Shown here: in pieces, positions 1 through 5,835 of the stretch | How positions within the stretch are numbered: the stretch's first letter is position 1 | How the letters are laid out: each line of letters begins with the position of its first letter | From: Chryseobacterium sp. UBA6632 | Lineage (GTDB): Bacteria > Bacteroidota > Bacteroidia > Flavobacteriales > Weeksellaceae | NCBI GenBank assembly: GCA_002455915.1 | Contig: DKLU01000071.1 | Coordinates: 1-6,019, forward strand | DNA: 6,019 nt | Reading direction: 5' to 3' | Program-made: the position numbers and the translations under genes | Notes under the pieces: generated by a model | What the model was told of the DNA's origin: nothing | Seen by the model: the letters and a program-made list of their open reading frames with translations, nothing else | The model's database searches: none

Positions 1-738
1 TTCTTCAATTTCTTTGAAAAAATCAGATAGCCCGCTGGCTATTTTATCTGCTATTTTATTGTCAACAAAAGATGGAATGAAAGAATAACTTCCTTCTTTT
101 ACACGTTTTTGGATCATTTCATCATTTTCAATAATATAATTTTTGATCTGTGATGAAAGATTGGTAATAATTCTTTGATGATCGTTTTTCTCTAAAATAT
201 AATGAATTCCGTTGCCGACAATTTTATTCAGTTTAATATCATCCGTCATTTCAGAGACTTTTTTGCTGATGAACTGACTTACTGTAGAATCATCAAGCTT
301 ATTTAAAATATCTAAAACAATATCCGAAATATTTTTAATCAAAACTTCCTGATTTTTCTCTTTCCCAAGCCATTCTCCTACAAAACCTGAAATTTTTAAC
401 TTCTGAATATAAGGTCTGATATTCTGCGGGGAAAGAAAATTACTAACCACAAAACTTCCCAGATTATCGCCGAGTTTTTGTTTGCTGTTTTCAATGAGAT
501 TCGTGTGCGGAATCGGTAATCCAAGAGGATGACGGAACAAGGCTGTCACCGCAAACCAATCGGCTAAAGCTCCGACCATTGCAGCTTCGGAGAATGCCCG
601 CACATAGCCCACCCAATGAGAATCGTTGGTTTTCTGAAGAATGGTTGTTATAATAAACAAGGCAGCCATCAGCAGAAATAATCCGGTGGCGAAGGCTTTA
701 TATTTTCTTAACTGTTTTCTTTTTGCTTCATCATTCAT
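1..738 (-). CDS. DUF445 family membrane protein (N-terminal 246 residues, partial)
   Basis: Reading the minus strand from the ATG at 738 gives 246 uninterrupted codons to the window edge, so the C-terminal part lies outside. The N-terminus (MNDEAKRKQLRKYK) is basic and cytoplasmic-looking. A hydrophobic segment follows at about residues 15-34, then the family signature at about residues 51-79, with the core EAAMVGALADWFAVTALFRH and a following PLGLPIPHT. The rest is helical and rich in Lys, Ile and Asp. Members of DUF445 (the YjiN-like group) are usually around 400 residues with a second membrane segment near the C-terminus, so roughly 60% is probably present. The molecular function of the family is unknown and nothing here reveals it. 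The gene is divergent from msrB with 80 bp between the start codons. The ATG chosen is the only sensible start: it is followed directly by the basic stretch and membrane helix, and a -7-like motif lies only 5 nt upstream of it. Family assignment is firm, function is not. Confidence 0.88.
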   Translation of the reverse strand, partial: MNDEAKRKQLRKYKAFATGLFLLMAALFIITTILQKTNDSHWVGYVRAFSEAAMVGALADWFAVTALFRHPLGLPIPHTNLIENSKQKLGDNLGSFVVSNFLSPQNIRPYIQKLKISGFVGEWLGKEKNQEVLIKNISDIVLDILNKLDDSTVSQFISKKVSEMTDDIKLNKIVGNGIHYILEKNDHQRIITNLSSQIKNYIIENDEMIQKRVKEGSYSFIPSFVDNKIADKIASGLSDFFKEIEE

Positions 739-743
739 ATGCT

Positions 744-760
744 CAAATTTACTAAATTTG
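744..760. promoter_or_regulatory. Perfect 17-bp inverted repeat carrying back-to-back -7 motifs
   Basis: The sequence CAAATTTA-C-TAAATTTG is a perfect inverted repeat with 8-bp arms around one base. Read outward, each arm is TAAATTTG, a full match to the Bacteroidota -7 consensus TAnnTTTG: 753-760 for the plus strand (msrB) and 744-751 for the minus strand (DUF445 gene). Neither has a TTG -33 element at the usual spacing of about 17-23 nt. It may be a divergent promoter core, an operator, or both. A chance palindrome in AT-rich DNA is also possible. Confidence 0.45.
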
Positions 761-785
761 GTTGTGAACTTATCGTTTAATTTTC
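758..785 (+). promoter_or_regulatory. Alternative weak promoter for msrB
   Basis: A TTG at 758-760 is followed after 17 nt by TAATTTTC at 778-785, which matches the -7 consensus TAnnTTTG at all but the last base. It would start transcription near 792 and leave a leader of about 27 nt before the msrB ATG at 819. It competes with the perfect but -33-less TAAATTTG at 753-760, and I cannot choose between them from sequence. Confidence 0.25.
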
Positions 786-818
786 AATCTTATTATCAAA
801 AATATTTAAAATAATTCT

Positions 819-1262
819 ATGGAAAACCAAGCAAAAAACAATCCATACTATTCCAGAACAGATACCGCGAAACTTGATATTCCCAATGAAGAATGGAAAA
901 AAATCTTAGCTCAGGATTTATACGCAATCTCAAGAGAAGCGGCAACAGAACGAGCTTTTACAGGAAAATATAATGATTTTGATGAATTGGGCGATTATTA
1001 TTGTGCAGTTTGTGGCAATCATTTATTCCGTTCCGATTCAAAATTTTCAAGCAGTTGCGGATGGCCAAGTTTTTTTGAAGCCGATAAAGAAGGTGTATAT
1101 TATAAAAGAGATACCGCGTACGGAATGGAAAGAGTAGAGGTGCTCTGTAAAAGATGCGATTCGCACTTGGGACACGTGTTTGATGATGGTCCGAAACCTA
1201 CAGGACTGCGCTATTGTATGAATTCTATCAGCCTTGAATTTGTGGGAGATTCTGCGAAATAA
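819..1262 (+). CDS. msrB: Peptide-methionine (R)-S-oxide reductase MsrB
   Basis: This 147-residue protein reduces the R epimer of methionine sulfoxide in oxidised proteins, normally using thioredoxin as electron donor. It carries the full MsrB signature. C62-x-x-C65 and C110-x-x-C113 form the structural zinc site. SCGWPSF (79-85) holds C80, the usual resolving cysteine, and W82. SHLGHVFDDGP (115-125) has the conserved histidines H116 and H119. RYCMNS (131-136) holds C133, the catalytic selenocysteine/cysteine position. All key residues are intact, and the length is that of a stand-alone MsrB rather than an MsrA-MsrB fusion. There is no signal peptide or lipobox, so the enzyme should be cytoplasmic. 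The ATG at 819 lies after an A/T-rich leader without a Shine-Dalgarno motif, which is normal in Bacteroidota. The neighbours (divergent DUF445 gene, downstream transpeptidase with its own -7 element) do not form an obvious operon with it. Confidence 0.96.
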   Translation: MENQAKNNPYYSRTDTAKLDIPNEEWKKILAQDLYAISREAATERAFTGKYNDFDELGDYYCAVCGNHLFRSDSKFSSSCGWPSFFEADKEGVYYKRDTAYGMERVEVLCKRCDSHLGHVFDDGPKPTGLRYCMNSISLEFVGDSAK

Positions 1263-1353
1263 TAGGGTTTTAAATCACAAAATTAGGAAGTTAAAGTTTC
1301 TTAAATTCAGTTAAACTTTGTGGAGTTATAATGCCTTGATAATTATGTTTTTA

Positions 1354-1361
1354 TAAATTTG
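1354..1361 (+). promoter_or_regulatory. -7 element of the L,D-transpeptidase gene
   Basis: TAAATTTG matches the Bacteroidota -7 consensus TAnnTTTG perfectly and ends 31 nt before the ATG at 1393, giving a predicted leader of about 25 nt. The nearest TTG for a -33 element is at 1336-1338, only 15 nt upstream, which is shorter than usual. The element suggests the transpeptidase gene is transcribed independently of msrB. Confidence 0.5.
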
Positions 1362-1392
1362 TCCCACTCAATTGGATTTAACATAATATTGA

Positions 1393-2148
1393 ATGAAAGG
1401 ATTTTATAGCTTATTAGGTATTGTTTACGTAGTAACTACTTCATTCTATCTGTCTCCAAGAACGGCGATTGTAAGGAATGAAATCAGTACAAAAAAAATT
1501 GAAAGAGTAGCCGACACGAAATCTGAGAAGACTGCCAATGCGGTATCTTCCTCAGAAGAATTGTACAAATCTATTGCATTTGAAGCAGGACACGAACTTA
1601 ACGAAGAAGTTTTCTTCAAAGCCTTAACTGGTTTTGAGAATTTGAAGAAAGCTGGTTTGCTTAATCAGGATTCGCATTTACTTACGGTATGCGATTTTTC
1701 TATGTCTTCGAATACAAAAAGACTTTGGGTAATTGACACTGAAGAAAAAAAGGTATTGTTTAATTCACTCGTTGCCCACGGAAAAAACACGGGTGAAGAA
1801 TTTGCCACCAACTTCTCGAATACCAACAGCTCCCTGCAAAGTAGTTTAGGATTTTATATCACAGATGCTACGTATAACGGTGACAACGGATATTCTCTGA
1901 GATTGCTGGGTATGGACAAAGGTTTTAACGATGCCGCGTACAAAAGAGCCATTGTAATGCATGGCGCAGATTATGTAAGTGATGAGTTTGCAGCAATGCA
2001 CAAAAGAATCGGGAGAAGTTGGGGATGCCCGGCGGTTCCGAGAGATCTTACACAACCGATCATTAATACAATAAAAGGAAGAAATTGCCTTTTTATTTAT
2101 TATCCTGATCAAAATTATCTTTCCAAATCAGAATGGTTAAAAGCATAA
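1393..2148 (+). CDS. Exported murein L,D-transpeptidase-like protein (YkuD_2 family)
   Basis: The 251-residue product begins with a short hydrophobic stretch (about residues 4-20) acting as an export signal or membrane anchor. No clear signal-peptidase site follows, so anchoring is possible. Residues 28-60 are a polar, Lys/Ser-rich linker. The catalytic domain runs from about 95 to 240. FSMSSNTKRLWVID (102-115) is the typical first strand pair. VMHGADY (188-194) carries the conserved H190, and GRSWGCPAV (207-215) carries the active-site C212. These match the YkuD-type cysteine transpeptidase motif HG...S-x-G-C in the form seen in the YkuD_2 (murein L,D-transpeptidase catalytic domain) family common in Bacteroidota. 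Known L,D-transpeptidases make 3-3 peptidoglycan crosslinks or attach proteins to stem peptides. For this subfamily the exact reaction is inferred. The place of action would be the periplasm. There is no LysM or other obvious wall-binding domain. The gene is preceded by its own -7 element and ends at a terminator shared with the convergent kinase gene. Confidence 0.88.
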   Translation: MKGFYSLLGIVYVVTTSFYLSPRTAIVRNEISTKKIERVADTKSEKTANAVSSSEELYKSIAFEAGHELNEEVFFKALTGFENLKKAGLLNQDSHLLTVCDFSMSSNTKRLWVIDTEEKKVLFNSLVAHGKNTGEEFATNFSNTNSSLQSSLGFYITDATYNGDNGYSLRLLGMDKGFNDAAYKRAIVMHGADYVSDEFAAMHKRIGRSWGCPAVPRDLTQPIINTIKGRNCLFIYYPDQNYLSKSEWLKA

Positions 2149-2158
2149 GAAAAAATAG

Positions 2159-2187
2159 AAAGCAGTCTGATTTTAGACTGCTTTTTT
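2159..2187. terminator. Bidirectional intrinsic terminator between convergent genes
   Basis: The arms AAAGCAGTCT (2159-2168) and AGACTGCTTT (2175-2184) form a perfect 10-bp stem with a 6-nt loop. On the plus strand a run of six T (2182-2187) follows, and on the minus strand the stem is followed by another T-rich run (complement of about 2149-2161). It can therefore end both the transpeptidase transcript and the two-component transcript. The hairpin overlaps the last codons and stop (2173-2175) of the kinase gene. Confidence 0.9.
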
Positions 2188-3558
2188 ATTTTGTGAACAG
2201 AATTTTATTCTGAAAATACTTCCTTTTTCCGGTTCAGATTGCAGCGAAAGTTTGCCCTGATGCATTTCGATAATTCTCTTGACAATTGATAAGCCAATAC
2301 CGTTTCCTTTTTCGTAGCTTTTATTGCTTCCGCGATAGAAAAGATCAAATATTTTTGCTTGATCTTCTTCTGAAATCCCTATTCCATGATCGATAAAGCG
2401 GATTTCAAGATTGTTGTTCTGTACTTCAATTTCTACCGAACAGTATTTATCTGAAGAATATTTGCAGGCATTTTCCATTAAATTTAAAAATGCAATCTGC
2501 AGCAGATAAGGATTTCCGTGGAAATCATAATTGCTTTCGTCTTTATCTGCCCAACTGTCCATATAATTAATTCCGATTCTGTAATTCGGATTTTTCTGCA
2601 GTAAAGCCACTTTTGCATCTGCCAAAACTTCATCCAGACGGAGATCTACAAAGCTGATCTGCGAAACATCATAACTCGCTCTTGCAAAATCCAGCAAAGC
2701 CGAAGAAAGCTGTGACGCATGAGTCGCATCTTGTAAAGCATTATCAATGGATATTTTATAATCGTCTAAGGTTACATTCAGTTCTTTAGCGAGCTCAAGC
2801 TCAGCGATTAAAGTGGAAAGCGGTGTCCGGAATTCATGTGAAATTGTTGTTACAAATTGTCTGTGATTATTAAATGATTTTTCTAAACGGTTAAAGGTTG
2901 AATTAAAAGTTTCGGTGAGCTCATAAATTTCATCTTTTGCCTTGGGAACTACCAATCTTTTGTTGAGGTTGTGTTCCGAAATGTCCCGAATCTGAAGAAT
3001 GATATCCTTTAAAGGCTTGAGTGTATAATACGAAAAAAGGAAACCAATAATAAAGATAATAACGATAGAAACAATATAAACGATAATAATATCTTTTTTA
3101 AATTCTTCAATATGAGCTTTTCCCGTTACATCAATGGCGCTTCCTATGATGTAAAAATTTTCATTATTAAATTCATACCTGAAGGCCATATATTGGCGGT
3201 CACGACGTTGCCACGTTATTTTATTTTTTTTTGTTTTAATGAGTTTATTTAAATAATCCTGATTTTTGGATGAAGGCTCGATGTCTGTAAAGATTAATTC
3301 TTTTTTACTGTCATAAACGCTGATGTCTGCTTCATTTAGTATTTTTTTATTACGTTGGTGAAGTTCGCGTATTTTAGCATCGTTAATATTGGCATCAAAT
3401 ATAAATTCTGATCTCCAGGTAATTTTGTAGGCCAAACGATCATTAAATTCATCCTCACGGTTTTTCTCAGAGACAAAATAAAGCACATAGGCAAATACAA
3501 ATAAAATTCCTGCGGTAAGAATGGCGTAATTGAGGGCTGTTCTGGTTGCTATTTTCAT
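2173..3558 (-). CDS. Membrane sensor histidine kinase with HAMP domain
   Basis: This 461-residue protein is a complete classical sensor kinase. Membrane helix 1 is at about residues 11-30, a periplasmic sensor region of roughly 125 residues lies at about 31-155, and helix 2 is at about 157-179. A HAMP linker follows at about 180-232 (KPLKDI... to NRLEKSF). The HisKA domain carries the phosphoacceptor H241 in ISHEFRTPL. The ATPase domain has an N box with N359 and N363 (NLMENACKYS), a G1 box D390-H-G-I-G-I, an F box at IFDLFYRG (403-410) and a G2 box at KGNGIGLSIV (417-426). All catalytic residues are present, so the kinase should be active. The sensor region has no motif I can tie to a ligand, and no PAS domain is apparent, unlike PhoR. 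The ATG at 3558 overlaps the stop of the upstream regulator gene as ATGA, so the two are translationally coupled partners. The last codons lie in the terminator hairpin. The signal is unknown; linkage to a porin gene suggests an envelope or nutrient cue. Confidence 0.95.
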   Translation of the reverse strand: MKIATRTALNYAILTAGILFVFAYVLYFVSEKNREDEFNDRLAYKITWRSEFIFDANINDAKIRELHQRNKKILNEADISVYDSKKELIFTDIEPSSKNQDYLNKLIKTKKNKITWQRRDRQYMAFRYEFNNENFYIIGSAIDVTGKAHIEEFKKDIIIVYIVSIVIIFIIGFLFSYYTLKPLKDIILQIRDISEHNLNKRLVVPKAKDEIYELTETFNSTFNRLEKSFNNHRQFVTTISHEFRTPLSTLIAELELAKELNVTLDDYKISIDNALQDATHASQLSSALLDFARASYDVSQISFVDLRLDEVLADAKVALLQKNPNYRIGINYMDSWADKDESNYDFHGNPYLLQIAFLNLMENACKYSSDKYCSVEIEVQNNNLEIRFIDHGIGISEEDQAKIFDLFYRGSNKSYEKGNGIGLSIVKRIIEMHQGKLSLQSEPEKGSIFRIKFCSQNKKAV

Positions 3559-4244
3559 TGTTCGTGTTTAAAAATGAATCCCATTCCGGGTTTGGTGTGA
3601 ATGAGCTTTTCATCAAAATCTTTATCGATTTTCTTGCGTAAATAAGCAATATAAACATCAATATAATTGGTTCCTGTGTCAAAATGATTTCCCCAGACAT
3701 TTTCGGCAATCTCCTCGCGGCTCAGCACCCTTTCTGCATTGCTTATCAAGAAAACCAAGAGCTTAAATTCTTTCGGGGTGAGATTAATTTCTTTTCCGTT
3801 TCTGAAAACACGACTGGTGTTTTTATTTACGGTAAGATTTTGATATTCAATACTGTTTGATACTTCGTTTTTCTTTGGCGAAGATGATTTTCTTAATAAA
3901 ACAGCTTTTATTCGGGCATATAATTCTCTGATTTCAAAAGGCTTCACCATATAATCATCAGCACCGGCATCAAAACCTTCAATTTTTTCATCAATAGTTC
4001 CCAAGGCCGTCAGCATAATAATCGGCAGATCGGGATTTTTTTGCTTGATGATCCTGCTGAGTTCAATGCCGTTCATATTCGGAAGCATAATGTCGGTAAT
4101 CACGAGATCAAAAACAATTTTATCTACCATCACCAGGGCATCTTCAGCGTCTTCAGAAATATAAATCTGATAGCCCTGACTTTCCAGACCTCTCTTCAAA
4201 AGACTGGAAACGCGGATATTATCTTCTATGATTAAAACGTTCAT
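3555..4244 (-). CDS. Response regulator transcription factor, OmpR/PhoB family
   Basis: The 229-residue protein has the two-domain build of OmpR/PhoB regulators. The receiver domain (about 1-118) shows the acidic pair E7/D8, the phosphoacceptor D51 in ITDIMLP, the switch residues T79 and Y98, and the conserved K101 in VKPFE. After a short Ser/Lys linker (about 119-130), the winged-helix DNA-binding domain (about 132-228) contains INLTPKEFKLLVFLISN and the recognition-helix stretch TNYIDVYIAYLRKKID. It ends in the wing motif TKPGMGFIF. Length and residues are normal. It is the first gene of the operon, followed by its kinase with a 4-nt overlap, and is divergent from a porin gene. The region between holds an array of 7-bp direct repeats at 11-bp period, the layout this regulator family binds, so the porin promoter is its likely target and self-regulation is possible. 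Phosphate control (true PhoB) is not shown, so I assign no gene symbol. Confidence 0.95.
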   Translation of the reverse strand: MNVLIIEDNIRVSSLLKRGLESQGYQIYISEDAEDALVMVDKIVFDLVITDIMLPNMNGIELSRIIKQKNPDLPIIMLTALGTIDEKIEGFDAGADDYMVKPFEIRELYARIKAVLLRKSSSPKKNEVSNSIEYQNLTVNKNTSRVFRNGKEINLTPKEFKLLVFLISNAERVLSREEIAENVWGNHFDTGTNYIDVYIAYLRKKIDKDFDEKLIHTKPGMGFIFKHEQ

Positions 4245-4335
4245 GCAGAAATAATTTAGAACAAATTATAAAGATTAATTATTTAAAATAAAAACAGCCA
4301 AAGGTTTGATTCTCAGTTGTTCTTTAAATCCTATA

Positions 4336-4343
4336 CAAAGGTA
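4336..4343 (-). promoter_or_regulatory. -7 element of the two-component operon
   Basis: Read on the minus strand this is TACCTTTG, a perfect TAnnTTTG. A CTG (two of three bases of the -33 TTG) lies 18 nt upstream at 4362-4364 on the same strand. Transcription would start near 4330, leaving a leader of about 85 nt before the regulator ATG at 4244. A second, imperfect copy (AACCTTTG, 4299-4306) lies closer to the gene. Confidence 0.5.
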
Positions 4344-4379
4344 TCTCATATTTTCCTTTTACAGACTATGCTCCTGTGG

Positions 4380-4419
4380 TTTATAATAAATTTCTAAAGA
4401 TTTTCTAATAGTTTTCTAA
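4380..4419 (+). repeat. Array of 7-bp direct repeats at 11-bp period: predicted response-regulator operator
   Basis: TTTCTAA occurs at 4391-4397, 4402-4408 and 4413-4419, and a one-mismatch copy TTTATAA at 4380-4386. The spacing is exactly 11 bp each time, about one helical turn, so all copies face the same side of the DNA. OmpR/PhoB-family dimers bind head-to-tail 7-bp half-sites separated by 4 bp, as in the pho box, and four half-sites would take two dimers. The last copy ends 23 nt before the porin -7 element and covers the place where a -33 element would sit. That the adjacent regulator binds here is an inference from layout and location. Confidence 0.65.
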
Positions 4420-4442
4420 CGACCTTCCTTGTTTTTCCAGCC

Positions 4443-4450
4443 TAATTTTG
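4443..4450 (+). promoter_or_regulatory. -7 element of the porin gene
   Basis: TAATTTTG matches TAnnTTTG perfectly. Transcription would start near 4457, leaving a leader of about 38 nt before the ATG at 4495. There is no TTG at 17-23 nt upstream (the nearest, at 4429-4431, is only 11 nt away), which fits a promoter that depends on an activator bound to the repeats at 4380-4419. Its position also argues against a longer porin reading from TTG 4429. Confidence 0.55.
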
Positions 4451-4494
4451 TCCCGTTGAAATCAACAATAAAGAGTAAGAATAAAGAAAATATC

Positions 4495-5823
4495 ATGAAT
4501 AAAAAATCTTTTAAAATCGGACTTATTTTAGTTTCATTAATGAGTTTATACTCAAAAGTAGAAGCGCAGAAAAAGAACGATTTTAACAATCCGGGGCTTA
4601 CGCATTATCTTAATGATAAACATTCTCGTTATATTTCATTTAGCGGGTACGCAGAGCTTTGGGCGAGATACACACAGCTGAATCCGGGAAGTATGATTAA
4701 TAATCAGGCGGAATCCAGTGCTTCAGACCTTTCATTACGAAGAGTAAGGGTAAAAATGACGTACAAACCAACCGAAAAGTTAATGTTTGTATTACAGGGA
4801 GGAACAACGAATGTGAACGTAAATGCAAAAGGTAGCAATTATTTTGATCTTTTGGATGCTTACGCAGAATATTCTTTCAGTGATAAAATAGCTTTCGGGG
4901 CGGGGCGCTCTACATGGAGAGGATTGTCAAGGTTTACCACAGGGCCTTTGAATACGTTGTTATATGATTTACCAGCGTACGCGACTTCTAATGCGGGAGC
5001 AACCGATTATACGGTGAGAGAATTGGGCGCTTATATCAAAGGTCAGTTAGGAAGATTTGATTACCGTTTGGTGGTGGCAGATCCTTACACAATGGCGACC
5101 GCTGATCCTAAATTGAATGTGGCGACTTTCAGTAAAAATGCACCTCACAAAGACTTTTCAGGATATTTCAGGTATGCTTTTTTAGATAAAGAAAATATTT
5201 CAACACCTTTCAACTCCGGAACGTATGTCGGAAAAAAGAATGTATTGAGTTTGGGGGCTGGTTTCGATTATATTCATGATGCGATGTGGCACTTAGATGC
5301 AGATAAAAATACAGTGAATGACGATATGAAAAACTTCGCGGTGGATTTATTCTATGATGCTCCTTTAAACAAAGAAAAAGGAACTTCAATAAGTGCTTAC
5401 GGAATGGCAATGCACAACGATTACGGCCCGAATTATGTTCGATATGTAGGAACCAACAATCCTGCAACTTCTGTAGATGCTTCGCTGGCAAGTCTGAATG
5501 GCGCCGGAAATGCAATGCCCGTGATCGGAACAGGAAATACCTATTACGTTCAATTGGGAGGAACGCTTCCTTATTTAAATAAAGAAAAAAAGAATCTTCA
5601 GCTTCAGCCTGCGGTAAGTATGCAGTTGTCTGATTTGAAAGGTCTTCATGACAATGCCATCATCTACGATGCAGGAATTTCATTATTGATGAACGGAATG
5701 TCTTCCCGACTGTCCTTCGATGCTCAAAACAGACCTGTTTATACGGCTGATCCTTCCAATAATGCCGTGGTTTCAGATAGAAAATGGCAATTTGTTTTAA
5801 AATACAGAATAGATTTTAATTAA
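4495..5823 (+). CDS. Outer-membrane porin, Bacteroidota porin/OprP-like beta-barrel
   Basis: The product from ATG 4495 is 442 residues. The N-terminus MNKKSFKIGLILVSLMSLYS is a textbook signal peptide, with cleavage likely after V22-E-A24 before Q25. The open frame reaches back to a TTG at 4429, but that would put 22 polar residues before the signal peptide and include the -7 element, so I reject it. The mature protein is built of alternating amphipathic strands rich in Tyr, Phe and Gly: YISFSGYAELWARYT near 46-60, LRRVRVKMTY at 81-90, LMFVLQGG at 96-103, and a final strand WQFVLKYRIDF at 431-441, as expected for a beta-barrel channel. The strand with paired arginines resembles porins of the phosphate-selective O/P type. 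This supports the fold, not phosphate selectivity. No TonB box or plug domain is seen, so it is a passive channel rather than a TonB-dependent receptor. It lies downstream of a predicted operator for the divergent two-component system and is followed after 12 nt by a Dabb-like gene, probably in one operon. Confidence 0.82.
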   Translation: MNKKSFKIGLILVSLMSLYSKVEAQKKNDFNNPGLTHYLNDKHSRYISFSGYAELWARYTQLNPGSMINNQAESSASDLSLRRVRVKMTYKPTEKLMFVLQGGTTNVNVNAKGSNYFDLLDAYAEYSFSDKIAFGAGRSTWRGLSRFTTGPLNTLLYDLPAYATSNAGATDYTVRELGAYIKGQLGRFDYRLVVADPYTMATADPKLNVATFSKNAPHKDFSGYFRYAFLDKENISTPFNSGTYVGKKNVLSLGAGFDYIHDAMWHLDADKNTVNDDMKNFAVDLFYDAPLNKEKGTSISAYGMAMHNDYGPNYVRYVGTNNPATSVDASLASLNGAGNAMPVIGTGNTYYVQLGGTLPYLNKEKKNLQLQPAVSMQLSDLKGLHDNAIIYDAGISLLMNGMSSRLSFDAQNRPVYTADPSNNAVVSDRKWQFVLKYRIDFN

Positions 5824-5835
5824 AAATAATATACA

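Noticed and set aside
1293..1319. Inverted repeat AAAGTTT / AAACTTT downstream of msrB as a terminator
   Set aside because: The stem is 7 bp with one G-C pair, the loop is 13 nt, and no T tract follows, so it is too weak to call.
1846..2112. Open frame of 88 codons antisense to the transpeptidase gene
   Set aside because: It lies wholly inside the catalytic domain coding region of a well-supported gene on the other strand, and its product has no recognisable motif.
3224..3232. Run of nine T (A9 in the kinase coding strand) as a phase-variation switch
   Set aside because: The run falls in a Lys-rich stretch (KTKKNK, about residues 108-113) of an intact gene in AT-rich DNA. Nothing indicates slippage beyond composition.
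3467..3709. Open frame of 80 codons spanning the regulator-kinase junction in another frame
   Set aside because: It overlaps two confident genes on the same strand, and the protein shows no family features.
4041..4235. Open frame of 64 codons on the plus strand opposite the regulator gene
   Set aside because: It is antisense to the conserved receiver domain and has no recognisable product.
2173..4244. Calling the two-component system PhoR/PhoB
   Set aside because: The regulator family and operator layout are PhoB-like, but the kinase has a large periplasmic sensor region and no visible PAS domain. No pst or phoU gene is in the window, so the signal cannot be named.
4429..4494. Upstream in-frame TTG start adding 22 residues to the porin
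   Set aside because: The extension is polar, lies before a clean signal peptide that begins at ATG 4495, and overlaps a perfect -7 promoter element.
5210..5515. Open frame of 101 codons antisense to the porin
   Set aside because: The product is rich in His, Arg, Leu and Phe with no domain, as expected from the complement of a Gly/Asn/Tyr-rich barrel gene.
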